A stretch of 39,591 nt of DNA from Gammaproteobacteria bacterium (GTDB taxonomy: Bacteria > Pseudomonadota > Gammaproteobacteria > SZUA-229): NCBI GenBank assembly GCA_029882395.1, contig JAOUKT010000031.1, forward strand, positions 1 to 39,591, read 5' to 3'. The position numbers were made by a program, and so were the translations under genes. The notes under the pieces were generated by a model. It saw nothing but the letters and a program-made list of their open reading frames with translations. It was not told the DNA's origin and did not search any database. This document shows, one piece after another, positions 7,945 to 16,244 of the stretch (the first letter of the stretch is position 1; every line of letters starts with the position of its first letter).

Positions 7945-10431
7945 ATGAAAAATCTATTTCTTATTCCAAGCATCGCGCTAGCATTATCAGCGTGTGGTCC
8001 CTCAGGCGGTTCGGGCGGATCGACGACGACGGTTACCTCACTGAAAATGCCATCAAAGATGAGCGTTGTATCCGCATCTGAACAAGCCGGAGTTGCTTCA
8101 AGCATTGATGGCTTAAGACTCAACTACACCGCCCTCAGAGCCGCCATCAACGACCCTGATACCGATTACACAACCGATGAAACCAATACCTATGTTTATG
8201 ACCCGTCAATGGAGTCATTAGAAACCGTCAACATGATTCTGTGCTTGCTGGATCAAACCAGAGCAACAGACAAAGTTAACACCGGCGCTTATATTGCTTT
8301 AGTCAACGAAGACAAATGCGAACAGGGCAAAAACCAGAGCAGCGCAAGTAACGGTGCACAGGCCAGCAGCACTCAGGCCATTGAATATAATGCCTGGACA
8401 ATTGATTCAACGCGCGCCAGCAATAGCGCCCCTCAGATTGTTAAAATCTGGGTACCTGGAGAAGAAGTTGCAGCGGGTGCCCATCCCGGCGATGCGATGG
8501 ATGCTCAGCAGATTCTGGTAGAAGTTACGATTACCGAAGGCGTCAGCGATACTAACCCGTTCGGTAGTTTTAACATGAACTTTAAAGGTGTGATTGATGC
8601 CGCTGTCATGGGTGGCACGGCCGGTGTTAGCATTCAAACCATGCAAGGCAACTTAAAAACCGTTGCCAATACTAGCGGTAAACCTCAGTTCAATTTTGTC
8701 AACCTGGGTGGCGGTGCATCGGATGCATCCATTACCGCTTTTTCATTTACCGAAGCCAGTAATGTAATACTCGATGACGCAACAGGTACTACGGGTACAG
8801 CCCTTACCTCGCGTCTGGAAAGTTATGATAATCAGGGTGTTACAGAATCGCGATCATCTAGCTATGCTATTGCCTTTAACGATACCCATTTACTGCGTGG
8901 AAAAGACAACAACAGCGATAATTTGATTGATTCACAGTCTTGCCGTGCACGGGATAATTTTGACACTCAAGTCTGGCAGTACAATTTATATCACGCCGCC
9001 GATGGTAGCTTTAACGGTTCAGCCGTTACCGGTGGTCAGCGTGTTGAAATGAACTCCGGTTTTCCAATTCGATTTGATTCCGATAACGATGGCACTGATG
9101 ACCGCCATGGCTGGGTAGGCTATCACGGCGTCTGGGCAGACGGCCAGGATCTGGCAGATGGCACCAGCGTATCTCGCTTTGATTATGCCAGTAACAATAG
9201 CGAAACCATGACCGTTAATGTTTCAAACGGCAAGCTTGTACGCCGCACGGCTAATCAGGGCCAGCTCAGCGCTTTTCAAGGTGATGAGTTTTATTACTGG
9301 GGACAACATCCAACACTGGCTATTCAAGGACAGTGGGTTGTCACCGTTGATACTAACAACGATTTTCAAATCACTTCAACAATCAGCTGGGCAGAAGGCA
9401 GTGGCCCTGTGACCTCAGCAACAATCGATCATGACAACGACCCAGGCACCGCTGAAGTTGCAGTGGCTGCCGCTATCAGCCCGACAGACTATGAAACACT
9501 GTGGTTGTGGTCAGACGCTCTGGGCGGCAATGTTGTCTATACCCATGATATTTCGGTTGCTGCGGTAAACCGTGGCGTTACCTATTATGCTGAAGACTTT
9601 ATCAGCCCTGATGATGCCGTCATCACTGCCGGCGGACTGACGATGTACTGTTATGATCGCTGCCTCAAAGGTGGCCTGACACAGACCGATGTTAGCAATG
9701 CCGTCAGCTCTAACGATCTGTATTATCAGTATAATTATGCATCGCCTGCGCCCTTCACTTACACACTGACTAGCAACGCTGGTAAACTGGTGCTGACTGA
9801 TAACGCCAACAGTTTAGAAGTGTCGGCGGCTGGTCTTGATTTAACCGCTTTAGGCCATGAATGGGGTATTAATACCGGTGAAATGGTTACCACGGCCATC
9901 ACCGCAGCGAACCCCTGGGAAGTTTATAATTCCGCCGTTTCATATCGCTGGGAAACGGGCAACAACAACTGGAATCGTCTGGTCACTGTTGCAGATAGCT
10001 CAGGCGCTCTGGCAGTATTCGATCGCCCGCTGCATATAAGTTATGTGCACAGCAGCGCATACGATGCCAACGCCGACAACAGCCATGACGGTGATACATT
10101 CCTGCTGCAGTATCAAGGTGCCGGCAATCTGCACGGCTTCCCCTGGAGTGAAAACCCCGAGACTGGTCGCTGGCATTCAGCCGTGACCTTAGTCAATGGT
10201 ACGCCACTCTCAGACGGCACCAACAACTTCGTGGTCAAAGCCACCGAGCAAGAGCAAACCATGCGTGAAGATGCCGCGGCCTGTGCCACGTTAAATATCA
10301 CTAGCCTGTTTACTGACAGCAACCTGGCTTTGCCTACTGTTGCCGACATTGAAAACATCAGCTTTAGCTTAGCTGAGAAACCAACAGTAACGGATGCCCC
10401 CGCCGTTATTGAAGGTGAATTACAGGAATAG
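7945..10431 (+). CDS. Large lipoprotein of unknown function
   Basis: I do not recognise this 828-residue protein. It has a clear lipoprotein signal: two lysine-side residues, a hydrophobic stretch and lipobox LSAC, with the lipidated cysteine at residue 17. A Gly/Ser/Thr linker follows. Residue 18 is Gly, not Asp, so by the +2 rule it would go to the outer membrane. The rest is Asn/Asp/Ser/Thr-rich with few cysteines, like an extracellular beta-rich protein. Several acidic loops look like calcium-binding turns: DSDNDGTDD near residue 377, DNNSDN near 322, DHDNDPGT near 494 and DANADNSHDGD near 707. It is monocistronic, with a strong ribosome-binding site and its own strong terminator. A surface-exposed binding or structural role is only a guess. 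Confidence 0.85.
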   Translation: MKNLFLIPSIALALSACGPSGGSGGSTTTVTSLKMPSKMSVVSASEQAGVASSIDGLRLNYTALRAAINDPDTDYTTDETNTYVYDPSMESLETVNMILCLLDQTRATDKVNTGAYIALVNEDKCEQGKNQSSASNGAQASSTQAIEYNAWTIDSTRASNSAPQIVKIWVPGEEVAAGAHPGDAMDAQQILVEVTITEGVSDTNPFGSFNMNFKGVIDAAVMGGTAGVSIQTMQGNLKTVANTSGKPQFNFVNLGGGASDASITAFSFTEASNVILDDATGTTGTALTSRLESYDNQGVTESRSSSYAIAFNDTHLLRGKDNNSDNLIDSQSCRARDNFDTQVWQYNLYHAADGSFNGSAVTGGQRVEMNSGFPIRFDSDNDGTDDRHGWVGYHGVWADGQDLADGTSVSRFDYASNNSETMTVNVSNGKLVRRTANQGQLSAFQGDEFYYWGQHPTLAIQGQWVVTVDTNNDFQITSTISWAEGSGPVTSATIDHDNDPGTAEVAVAAAISPTDYETLWLWSDALGGNVVYTHDISVAAVNRGVTYYAEDFISPDDAVITAGGLTMYCYDRCLKGGLTQTDVSNAVSSNDLYYQYNYASPAPFTYTLTSNAGKLVLTDNANSLEVSAAGLDLTALGHEWGINTGEMVTTAITAANPWEVYNSAVSYRWETGNNNWNRLVTVADSSGALAVFDRPLHISYVHSSAYDANADNSHDGDTFLLQYQGAGNLHGFPWSENPETGRWHSAVTLVNGTPLSDGTNNFVVKATEQEQTMREDAAACATLNITSLFTDSNLALPTVADIENISFSLAEKPTVTDAPAVIEGELQE

Positions 10432-10453
10432 TTTTTTTAGCCCTGTTATTAAA

Positions 10454-10480
10454 AGCCCCGCTTCGGCGGGGCTTTTTTTT
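10454..10480 (+). terminator. Strong rho-independent terminator of the lipoprotein gene
   Basis: A perfect 8-bp GC-rich stem, AGCCCCGC/GCGGGGCT, with the stable tetraloop TTCG is followed by a run of eight T. It begins 22 nt after the lipoprotein stop codon. Confidence 0.95.
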
Positions 10481-10763
10481 GGGAAAAATATATCCAGGCG
10501 TTTTACATCACGATGAAGACCGCCTGTATTCGTTTACCGATAGCGTGCAAGCTTTGTCAAAAACAGCCGACAGCAAAGGCTGGCAACATCAACAACATAT
10601 TTTTAAAACTCAAGCGCTGCAAGCTATTGCAGCACACACGCCGCACTTATGTCTATTGGGTTTTCATATTAAAGCACGGCAGTTATACTTGAAAACCAGG
10701 TTCACTAAAACCTTAATGCTCAGCTCAGGGAATTTTGTCACCACCGCTGATCTCAAAGGCTAA
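10479..10763 (+). CDS. Doubtful 94-codon open frame between terminator and pcm
   Basis: An uninterrupted frame fills the gap of about 340 nt between the lipoprotein terminator and pcm. It ends 10 nt before the pcm start. It has no ATG near its beginning: the frame opens with a TTG inside the T-run of the terminator, and an internal GTG at 10545 has no ribosome-binding site. The translation resembles no family I know and contains no signal peptide or motif. It may be a small gene, a remnant, or simply the leader region of pcm. I list it because it is the only candidate in this gap. Confidence 0.18.
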   Translation: MGKIYPGVLHHDEDRLYSFTDSVQALSKTADSKGWQHQQHIFKTQALQAIAAHTPHLCLLGFHIKARQLYLKTRFTKTLMLSSGNFVTTADLKG

Positions 10764-10773
10764 GGAATAAGCT

Positions 10774-11451
10774 GTGAAGCAAGCCGTCAAACAAATGCTG
10801 CGTGAAATAGAAAAAGATGTGCTATATACCCGCAGCCTAACGGGCAAAAAAAAATTCAGCGACAAGGTCATGACGGCCATCAGCAAAGTTCCGCGAGATG
10901 CCTTCGTGCCTGAACACTTAAAATACCTGGCATTTAACAACCACCCTCTGCCCATCGGCCACGGCCAGACCATTTCTCAACCTTATATCGTCGCTTTAAT
11001 GAGCGAATTACTCGATATAAAACCCGACCATGTGATTCTTGAAATTGGCACTGGCTCAGGTTATCAAACCGCCGTGTTATCACTGTTATGCCGGCAGGTA
11101 TACAGCATGGAACTGATCGCGGCATTATCGCAATCGGCACAAAAACGTTTAGCAAAACTGCATTACAATAACATCGAAACACTGATTGGCAATGGCTATG
11201 CTGGCTGCCCGGAGCACGCCCCTTATGATGGCATTATCGTTACCGCGGCGGCCACACATATCCCTGAGTCACTGGTTTCACAGCTCAAGCCAGGCGGCAA
11301 GCTGGTGATCCCGGTTGGGCTCTCGTCCATGCAACAGCAATTAATGCTGCTTGAAAAAGACCTTAACATGCAAACCCAGGTCAGCAGCATTCTCGCGGTA
11401 TCGTTTGTGCCTTTAATCGATCGCCCCGTGGAAGATAAAAATCACGTATAA
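10774..11451 (+). CDS. pcm: Protein-L-isoaspartate O-methyltransferase
   Basis: A 225-residue SAM-dependent methyltransferase of the PCMT family. SAM motif I is EIGTGSGYQTA (residues 90-100). The family stretch IGHGQTISQPYIVA (61-74), which surrounds the isoaspartyl site, is intact, as are later motifs VTAAATHIP and LKPGGKLVIPVG. The enzyme methylates isoaspartyl residues of aged proteins so they can revert to aspartate, in the cytoplasm. It begins with GTG at 10774, with AAGGA 7 nt upstream. E. coli pcm lies next to surE and nlpD; that context is absent here. The stop codon lies within the loop of the following terminator. Confidence 0.93.
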   Translation: MKQAVKQMLREIEKDVLYTRSLTGKKKFSDKVMTAISKVPRDAFVPEHLKYLAFNNHPLPIGHGQTISQPYIVALMSELLDIKPDHVILEIGTGSGYQTAVLSLLCRQVYSMELIAALSQSAQKRLAKLHYNNIETLIGNGYAGCPEHAPYDGIIVTAAATHIPESLVSQLKPGGKLVIPVGLSSMQQQLMLLEKDLNMQTQVSSILAVSFVPLIDRPVEDKNHV

Positions 11452-11462
11452 GTGATTTTTTT
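11437..11462. terminator. Bidirectional terminator between pcm and the aminotransferase gene
   Basis: The inverted repeat AAAAATCAC / GTGATTTTT has a 6-nt loop holding the pcm stop codon and is flanked by A-rich and T-rich arms. It can therefore act for the rightward pcm transcript and for the leftward aminotransferase, whose stop is 30 nt away. Confidence 0.75.
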
Positions 11463-11491
11463 AGCCGCCAGTTATCCACTATGTGGCAGCA

Positions 11492-12670
11492 TTAGAGAAA
11501 ATACCGCTCTATACGGTCAAACGCCAGATTGATCGTCTCTTCATCGACGCAGTATGCCATGCGCACATGATGCTCACCCGATGGCCCGAAGGCACTGCCC
11601 GGCGTTAGCGAGACGTTTGCGTTATACAAAAGTTGCATCGAAAAATCCCTTGAGCTTTTATGCTCTGCTACAATGCGCGGAAACACATAATAAGCACCTT
11701 CTGGTGTCTGGCATTCAAAAACAGACGGCACATTGTTCAGCCGCTGCACAATTAAATGCCGGCGAGACGCTAATATTTTCTCAAACTCCTGTTTATGATC
11801 GCTTTCATTTTGCAAGGCTATTAACGCCGCCAGTTGTGAAATCCTTGCAGCACAGATCATGGTGGCGTCATGTACTTTAATGGCTTCTTGTTTTAATTCT
11901 TCCGGCATGATCATGTAACTCAAACGCCAGCCACTCATGGCATAGGCCTTGGAAAATGAATACAGGTAAACAACATGATCACGTAGCGATTCTACAGAGG
12001 CGAGATTGAAATACTGCGGCCTGTTTTCATATAAAAAATCACTGTAAGGATCATCGATAATCACAAAAATATTATGTGCCCTGGCTATCTGCCCGACTTG
12101 TAATAATTCTTCTTTTGTAAAAATTTTACCGGTTGGATTAGACGGTGACACCAGCACTATCGCCTGGGTTTTAGCCGTTATTAACGACGGCAGCTTTTCT
12201 ATATCGAGCGACCAGCCGTGAGCTTCATTCAGAGCCCAGAAAACGGCGACGCCTCTGAACAATTTTATCTGCTGCAGATGTGATGCAAAACAAGGATCAG
12301 TGAGTATGATTTCATCGTCTGCATCCAGCATGGTGTGAAACAGCGTATTCAGCGCCTGCATATTACCGGCGCTGATCATTACATGTTTATCAGCATCGAC
12401 TATTATGCCGGTTTTTTGTTGATGCGTTTTTACAACCTGCCGGCGAAGTTCTGGCAAGCCATCCGGTAAGCTATATTTTCCGGCCTGCGGATCCGTATCC
12501 AGAATATCTTTAATGCCCTGGCGAATATATGGCGGTGTCTGGAATGATGGCAGCCCCCATGCCAGTGATGCGCAACCGGGAATATTGGCACTCAGCATTG
12601 CCATTTCTTTAATTGCCGAGACCTGTGCTTCCTGCACATTTCTGTTAATAATATCGCTAATGAAAGTCAT
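11492..12670 (-). CDS. Class I/II pyridoxal-phosphate aminotransferase
   Basis: A 392-residue fold-type I aminotransferase. The PLP lysine is K241 in SFSKAYAMSGWR. SPSNPTG (N178) binds the cofactor ring, DDPYSDF (D207, Y209) follows, and a C-terminal YVFPR holds the carboxylate-binding arginine. These enzymes swap amino groups between amino acids and 2-oxoacids. The substrate is uncertain; aspartate, alanine, branched-chain or aromatic use are all possible. It is transcribed away from the amino acid dehydrogenase/oxidoreductase operon and shares a 179-bp control region with it, so the two units may feed the same 2-oxoacid pool. The ribosome-binding site is weak, with an AAAGGA positioned too far upstream. 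Confidence 0.9.
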   Translation of the reverse strand: MTFISDIINRNVQEAQVSAIKEMAMLSANIPGCASLAWGLPSFQTPPYIRQGIKDILDTDPQAGKYSLPDGLPELRRQVVKTHQQKTGIIVDADKHVMISAGNMQALNTLFHTMLDADDEIILTDPCFASHLQQIKLFRGVAVFWALNEAHGWSLDIEKLPSLITAKTQAIVLVSPSNPTGKIFTKEELLQVGQIARAHNIFVIIDDPYSDFLYENRPQYFNLASVESLRDHVVYLYSFSKAYAMSGWRLSYMIMPEELKQEAIKVHDATMICAARISQLAALIALQNESDHKQEFEKILASRRHLIVQRLNNVPSVFECQTPEGAYYVFPRIVAEHKSSRDFSMQLLYNANVSLTPGSAFGPSGEHHVRMAYCVDEETINLAFDRIERYFL

Positions 12671-12769
12671 CGTAATAACGCCGTCCTTTAGCTTTCCATA
12701 AACACACTCTATGGCGAAAGCTCATAACATCGTTTACCTAATATCATGACTCATCAGCTGCCCGCATTA

Positions 12770-12812
12770 ATGACTTACATCAATTTTTTTTCTGATTTTA
12801 TCGGTCTATAAT
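12770..12812 (+). promoter_or_regulatory. Candidate FNR-activated promoter of the dehydrogenase-oxidoreductase operon
   Basis: ATGAC-TTAC-ATCAA at 12770-12783 matches 8 of 10 conserved bases of the FNR/ANR box. A consensus -10, TATAAT, lies at 12807-12812, 23 nt downstream. That puts the box about 42 nt before the likely start, the class II activator position. The -35 region is just a T-run, as expected for an activator-dependent promoter. The box could also affect the divergent aminotransferase gene. Confidence 0.5.
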
Positions 12813-12849
12813 TAATCACCACAAAGCTAAATAGCTGAGAGGGATCTCA

Positions 12850-13983
12850 ATGGAAGATATTTACAAATACGTAGATGATCTTGGCCCCTTAAAAATTATT
12901 TATGTGCACGAGCCCTCTGTCCATCTTAAAGCCATCCTGGTCATCGACAATATAGCCAAAGGCCCTTCCATTGGCGGTGTTCGCATGGCCACTGATGTTT
13001 CAACCGAAGAATGCATCCGTCTTGCCAGAGCCATGACCTTAAAAAATGCCGCCGCCGGCTTAGCTCACGGCGGCGGTAAAGCGGTTGTATTTGGCGACCC
13101 CAAAATGCCAGCAGACGATAAAGAAAAATTGCTGCGCGCCCTGGCTCAGGCATTGCGCAATGAAGACACCTATATCTTCGCACCCGACATGGGTACCGAT
13201 GAACAATGCATGGCATGGGTTAAAGATGAAACAGGTCGTGCTGTCGGTTTACCAAAAGAAATTGGCGGCATACCACTGGATGAAATCGGTGCTACCGGCT
13301 GGGGCCTCAGCCACGTTGTCGAGGTGGCCTTACAGCATTGTGATTTCAAACTAAAAGGCGCCCGCTTTGTGGTTCAGGGTTTTGGCGCTGTTGGCAGAAA
13401 TGTCAGCCGTTTCCTTACAGAAAAAGGCGCCATACTGGTTGCTGCTGCCGACTCGGTCGGTGCCATCCATAACGTTGACGGACTCGATGTTGATGCCTTG
13501 TGCGCTTTAAAACAACAAGGCCGAAGTGTGGCTGAATACAATGATGCAAAAGTCATGCACCGCGATGATGTAATTGATGTGCCCTGTGATATCTGGATAC
13601 CGGCAGCGCGGCCAGATGTTATCAATGAAAACAATGTCGATCGCCTGAATACAAAACTGGTGGTTGAAGGTGCCAACATTCCCTTCACTCATGGCGCTGA
13701 AAAAATATTACATGTAAAAGGTATTTTATGCATTCCAGATTTTATCGCCAATGCCGGCGGCGTTATCTGTGCGGCCATGGAATATCAGGGTGCCTGTCAG
13801 GCAGCGGCGCTGCAGAGCATTGAAGATAAGCTGCGCCGCAATACATCACAGGTTTTAGATGCGGTTCGCCATAAACAAATATTACCGCGCCAGGCGGCCA
13901 CTGAGATGGCGTTAGAACGTCTTAACAAAGCGATGAGTTTCAGGCGCTTTTCTTTATTTTCATGCGCGCCTGACTTTCGATGA
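12850..13983 (+). CDS. Glu/Leu/Phe/Val-family amino acid dehydrogenase, probably Leu/Val type
   Basis: A 377-residue NAD(P)-dependent dehydrogenase that oxidatively deaminates an amino acid to a 2-oxoacid, or the reverse. The N-terminal catalytic domain has MTLKNAAAGL and HGGGKAVV with lysines K65 and K77, close to leucine dehydrogenase. The Rossmann domain has QGFGAVGRNV. In glutamate dehydrogenases a serine after NAGGV contacts the substrate side-chain carboxylate; here the stretch reads NAGGVICAAMEY with alanine at that place, and the length fits Leu/Val enzymes. However, APDMGTDEQ and GATGWGL look more like glutamate enzymes, so the substrate is open. First gene of a five-gene rightward operon; GAGAGGG precedes the ATG. 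Confidence 0.88.
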   Translation: MEDIYKYVDDLGPLKIIYVHEPSVHLKAILVIDNIAKGPSIGGVRMATDVSTEECIRLARAMTLKNAAAGLAHGGGKAVVFGDPKMPADDKEKLLRALAQALRNEDTYIFAPDMGTDEQCMAWVKDETGRAVGLPKEIGGIPLDEIGATGWGLSHVVEVALQHCDFKLKGARFVVQGFGAVGRNVSRFLTEKGAILVAAADSVGAIHNVDGLDVDALCALKQQGRSVAEYNDAKVMHRDDVIDVPCDIWIPAARPDVINENNVDRLNTKLVVEGANIPFTHGAEKILHVKGILCIPDFIANAGGVICAAMEYQGACQAAALQSIEDKLRRNTSQVLDAVRHKQILPRQAATEMALERLNKAMSFRRFSLFSCAPDFR

Positions 13984-14019
13984 TTTATTAGATTAAAGCA
14001 AGTTGCCAGAGGAGCTGTC

Positions 14020-14970
14020 ATGTATCGAATACGACTACACGGCCGTGGCGGCCAGGGAATGAAGACAGCCAGCCGCATTCTCGGCAGTGCGTTATTCCTT
14101 GAAGGATATGAAGTCCAGGACGCACCCCGTTATGGTGCCGAACGTCGCGGCGCGCCTATCTTCGCTTATGTACGCGCTGATAAACAGCCAATCAATGAAC
14201 GCGGCATCATCGCCAGTCCCGATTTAATCATTGTTGCCGATGACAGCCTGGTACCGGTTGCCGCTGCCGGTGTCTTAGCCGGTGTTGATGCAGACTGCGT
14301 GTTATTAATAAACAGCGATGACGACAAAGAAACCTGGCGCCAGCGTCTTAATTTCAAAGGCAAGATTTACACGCTGCCGGTCGAAACAGAAGACCGTGCA
14401 GAGCTGCGTTTTATCGGTGCCACCTGTTCCGGTGCCGCCGCCTGTTTGCTCGGCATTATTTCACGCGAGTCACTGACGCAGGCCATTCAAACCGAACTCT
14501 CTGCCCTCGGCATGGCGGTCATCAACACCAACCTGACTAAAGCGCTGGCGGCATTTGATCACATGCAAACAGCTGCCGGTTGTGTCAGCGAAGGCAAAGC
14601 GATCTTGGCCACCGACTATCAAAGCCCGGACTGGGTGCAGTTACCTTTTGAAGAGGCACGCACCTCTGCCCCGGCCATCCATGCTGCCGCCACCAGTGTC
14701 AACGTTAATACCGGCGTATGGCGCACCTTAAGGCCCGTCATTGATTATCAGTTATGTAATAAGTGCTGGTGGATTTGCAGCACGTTTTGCCCGGATGGTG
14801 CGATTGATGTCGATGACAACAATACACCGCAGATTGATTACCAGCACTGCAAGGGCTGCATGATTTGTGTGGCCCAGTGCCCGCCACATGCAATCAGTTC
14901 AGTGGCTGAAGAACTGGCTCAGGCCAATGAAAAAAAAGCCGCGAAAAGAAAACAAGGAGTCCGCTCATGA
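14020..14970 (+). CDS. 2-oxoacid:ferredoxin oxidoreductase, fused gamma and delta (ferredoxin) subunits
   Basis: A 316-residue fusion. Residues 1-180 are the gamma domain, with HGRGGQGMKTAS and YGAERRGAP, which bind the CoA-proximal region in this family. The last 75 residues are a two-cluster ferredoxin domain. The second cluster motif is regular (C277, C280, C283, C287-P). The first has one extra residue, CxxCxxxCxxxCP (C246, C249, C253, C257). The complex converts a 2-oxoacid plus CoA to acyl-CoA plus CO2 and reduces ferredoxin, reversibly. Gene order gamma-delta, alpha, beta resembles archaeal/anaerobe complexes rather than the single-chain pyruvate enzyme. Its stop overlaps the alpha start (ATGA). 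Confidence 0.92.
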   Translation: MYRIRLHGRGGQGMKTASRILGSALFLEGYEVQDAPRYGAERRGAPIFAYVRADKQPINERGIIASPDLIIVADDSLVPVAAAGVLAGVDADCVLLINSDDDKETWRQRLNFKGKIYTLPVETEDRAELRFIGATCSGAAACLLGIISRESLTQAIQTELSALGMAVINTNLTKALAAFDHMQTAAGCVSEGKAILATDYQSPDWVQLPFEEARTSAPAIHAAATSVNVNTGVWRTLRPVIDYQLCNKCWWICSTFCPDGAIDVDDNNTPQIDYQHCKGCMICVAQCPPHAISSVAEELAQANEKKAAKRKQGVRS

Positions 14971-16244
14971 CACGCATGTTATTAACCGGCAATGCCGCCG
15001 CGGCCTGGGCAGCCCGTTTGGCAGTCGCCGATTACATTCCTGCTTTTCCTATCACACCACAAACTGAAATTATTGAAAGCCTGGCAAACTGGATCGACAA
15101 CGGTGAGATGGATGCACGCCTGGTGACATTGGAGTCCGAGCATTCCATGATCACTGCCGCCGGAGCCGCCGCCGCTACCGGCATCCGGGTTTACAGTGCA
15201 ACCTCGAGCCAGGGCCTGTTATACGCGATGGAAATGTTATATACCGTCGCCGGCTGGCGTGCGCCGTTTGTATTAACCAATGTTTCACGCGGTCTGTCCT
15301 CTCCGATCACACTTGAATCTGACCACAACGACATCGTCGCAGCACGCGATTGCGGCTTTTTACAGATTCACTGTTCCAGCTGTCAGGAGGTGCTGGATAA
15401 TACGCTGATGGCCTTTCGCCTGGCAGAAGATGCACGTATACGTTTGCCGGTGATTGTCAATCTGGATGGTTTTTATCTGTCTTTCACCCGCGAGCCGGTT
15501 GAGTTACCGGACGCCGATAAATGCAGGCAGTTTGTTGGCCAGTATGATGCACAGAATATGCTGTTTCGTGCATCCCGCCCCACCAGCCAGGCGGTTGCCG
15601 TGCTCGGCGGCAGCCCCTATTCTTATTTCCGTTACGAAACACACCTTGCCGCGCAAAATGGTCTTTCGGTTTATGAAGACGTCGCGACCGATTTCGAACA
15701 GCATTTTGGCCGTCATTATGATGTGCTTGAAGCCTACAAAACCGAAGATGCCGAAATAGTGTTCGTGATAATGGGTTCTTATTCCAGCAAAGCAAAGGAT
15801 GCGGTTAACAGCCTGCGCGATGCCGGCCAAAAGGCAGGGCTGTTACGCCCGCGCTTATTGCGGCCATTTCCTGCCAAGCATTTTCAGCAGGCACTAAAAG
15901 ACGTGAAAGCTGTCGCCGTCATCGACCAGAATATTTCCACGGGCATGGGCGGCGTACTGCACACCGAACTAAGCGCCGCGCTTTATGGCCAGACACAGGC
16001 ACCGCAGCTCATTGCCAGTTATATGGGTGGTCTCGGTGGTCGCGATATCAGTAGCGAAGAATTTTTTGAAATGGCGAAAGAGGTCAGCAACGCCGTGAAA
16101 AAAAATCAGCCACTGGCACCTCGGCTGTTATATACCGAAACAGAATTGCGCGAACTCAGAAAGCTGCAGGCGGTCGCTCATGTCGAACGCCAGCAACTGC
16201 ATAACAGCCGTCAGCAAACAAAAAAAGGGGGCGCCATAAAATGA
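14967..16244 (+). CDS. porA: 2-oxoacid:ferredoxin oxidoreductase, alpha subunit
   Basis: A 425-residue alpha subunit. The N-terminal pyrimidine-binding domain begins LLTGNAAAAWAA with YIPAFPITPQTEI, then ESEHSMITAAGAAAATG and YSATSSQGL, all typical of the family. The C-terminal domain has LRPRLLRPFP and DQNISTGMGG. It pairs with the beta subunit to form the thiamine-diphosphate site. Whether the substrate is pyruvate, a branched-chain or an aromatic 2-oxoacid cannot be decided; the Leu/Val-type dehydrogenase upstream favours a branched-chain acid. It overlaps both neighbours by 4 nt (ATGA), so the subunits are translated in step. No truncation is seen. Confidence 0.93.
   Translation: MTRMLLTGNAAAAWAARLAVADYIPAFPITPQTEIIESLANWIDNGEMDARLVTLESEHSMITAAGAAAATGIRVYSATSSQGLLYAMEMLYTVAGWRAPFVLTNVSRGLSSPITLESDHNDIVAARDCGFLQIHCSSCQEVLDNTLMAFRLAEDARIRLPVIVNLDGFYLSFTREPVELPDADKCRQFVGQYDAQNMLFRASRPTSQAVAVLGGSPYSYFRYETHLAAQNGLSVYEDVATDFEQHFGRHYDVLEAYKTEDAEIVFVIMGSYSSKAKDAVNSLRDAGQKAGLLRPRLLRPFPAKHFQQALKDVKAVAVIDQNISTGMGGVLHTELSAALYGQTQAPQLIASYMGGLGGRDISSEEFFEMAKEVSNAVKKNQPLAPRLLYTETELRELRKLQAVAHVERQQLHNSRQQTKKGGAIK

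Noticed and set aside
15484..15830. Antisense open frames of just over 100 codons inside porA
   Set aside because: porA is intact and clearly coding on the other strand; these are by-products of its codon usage.
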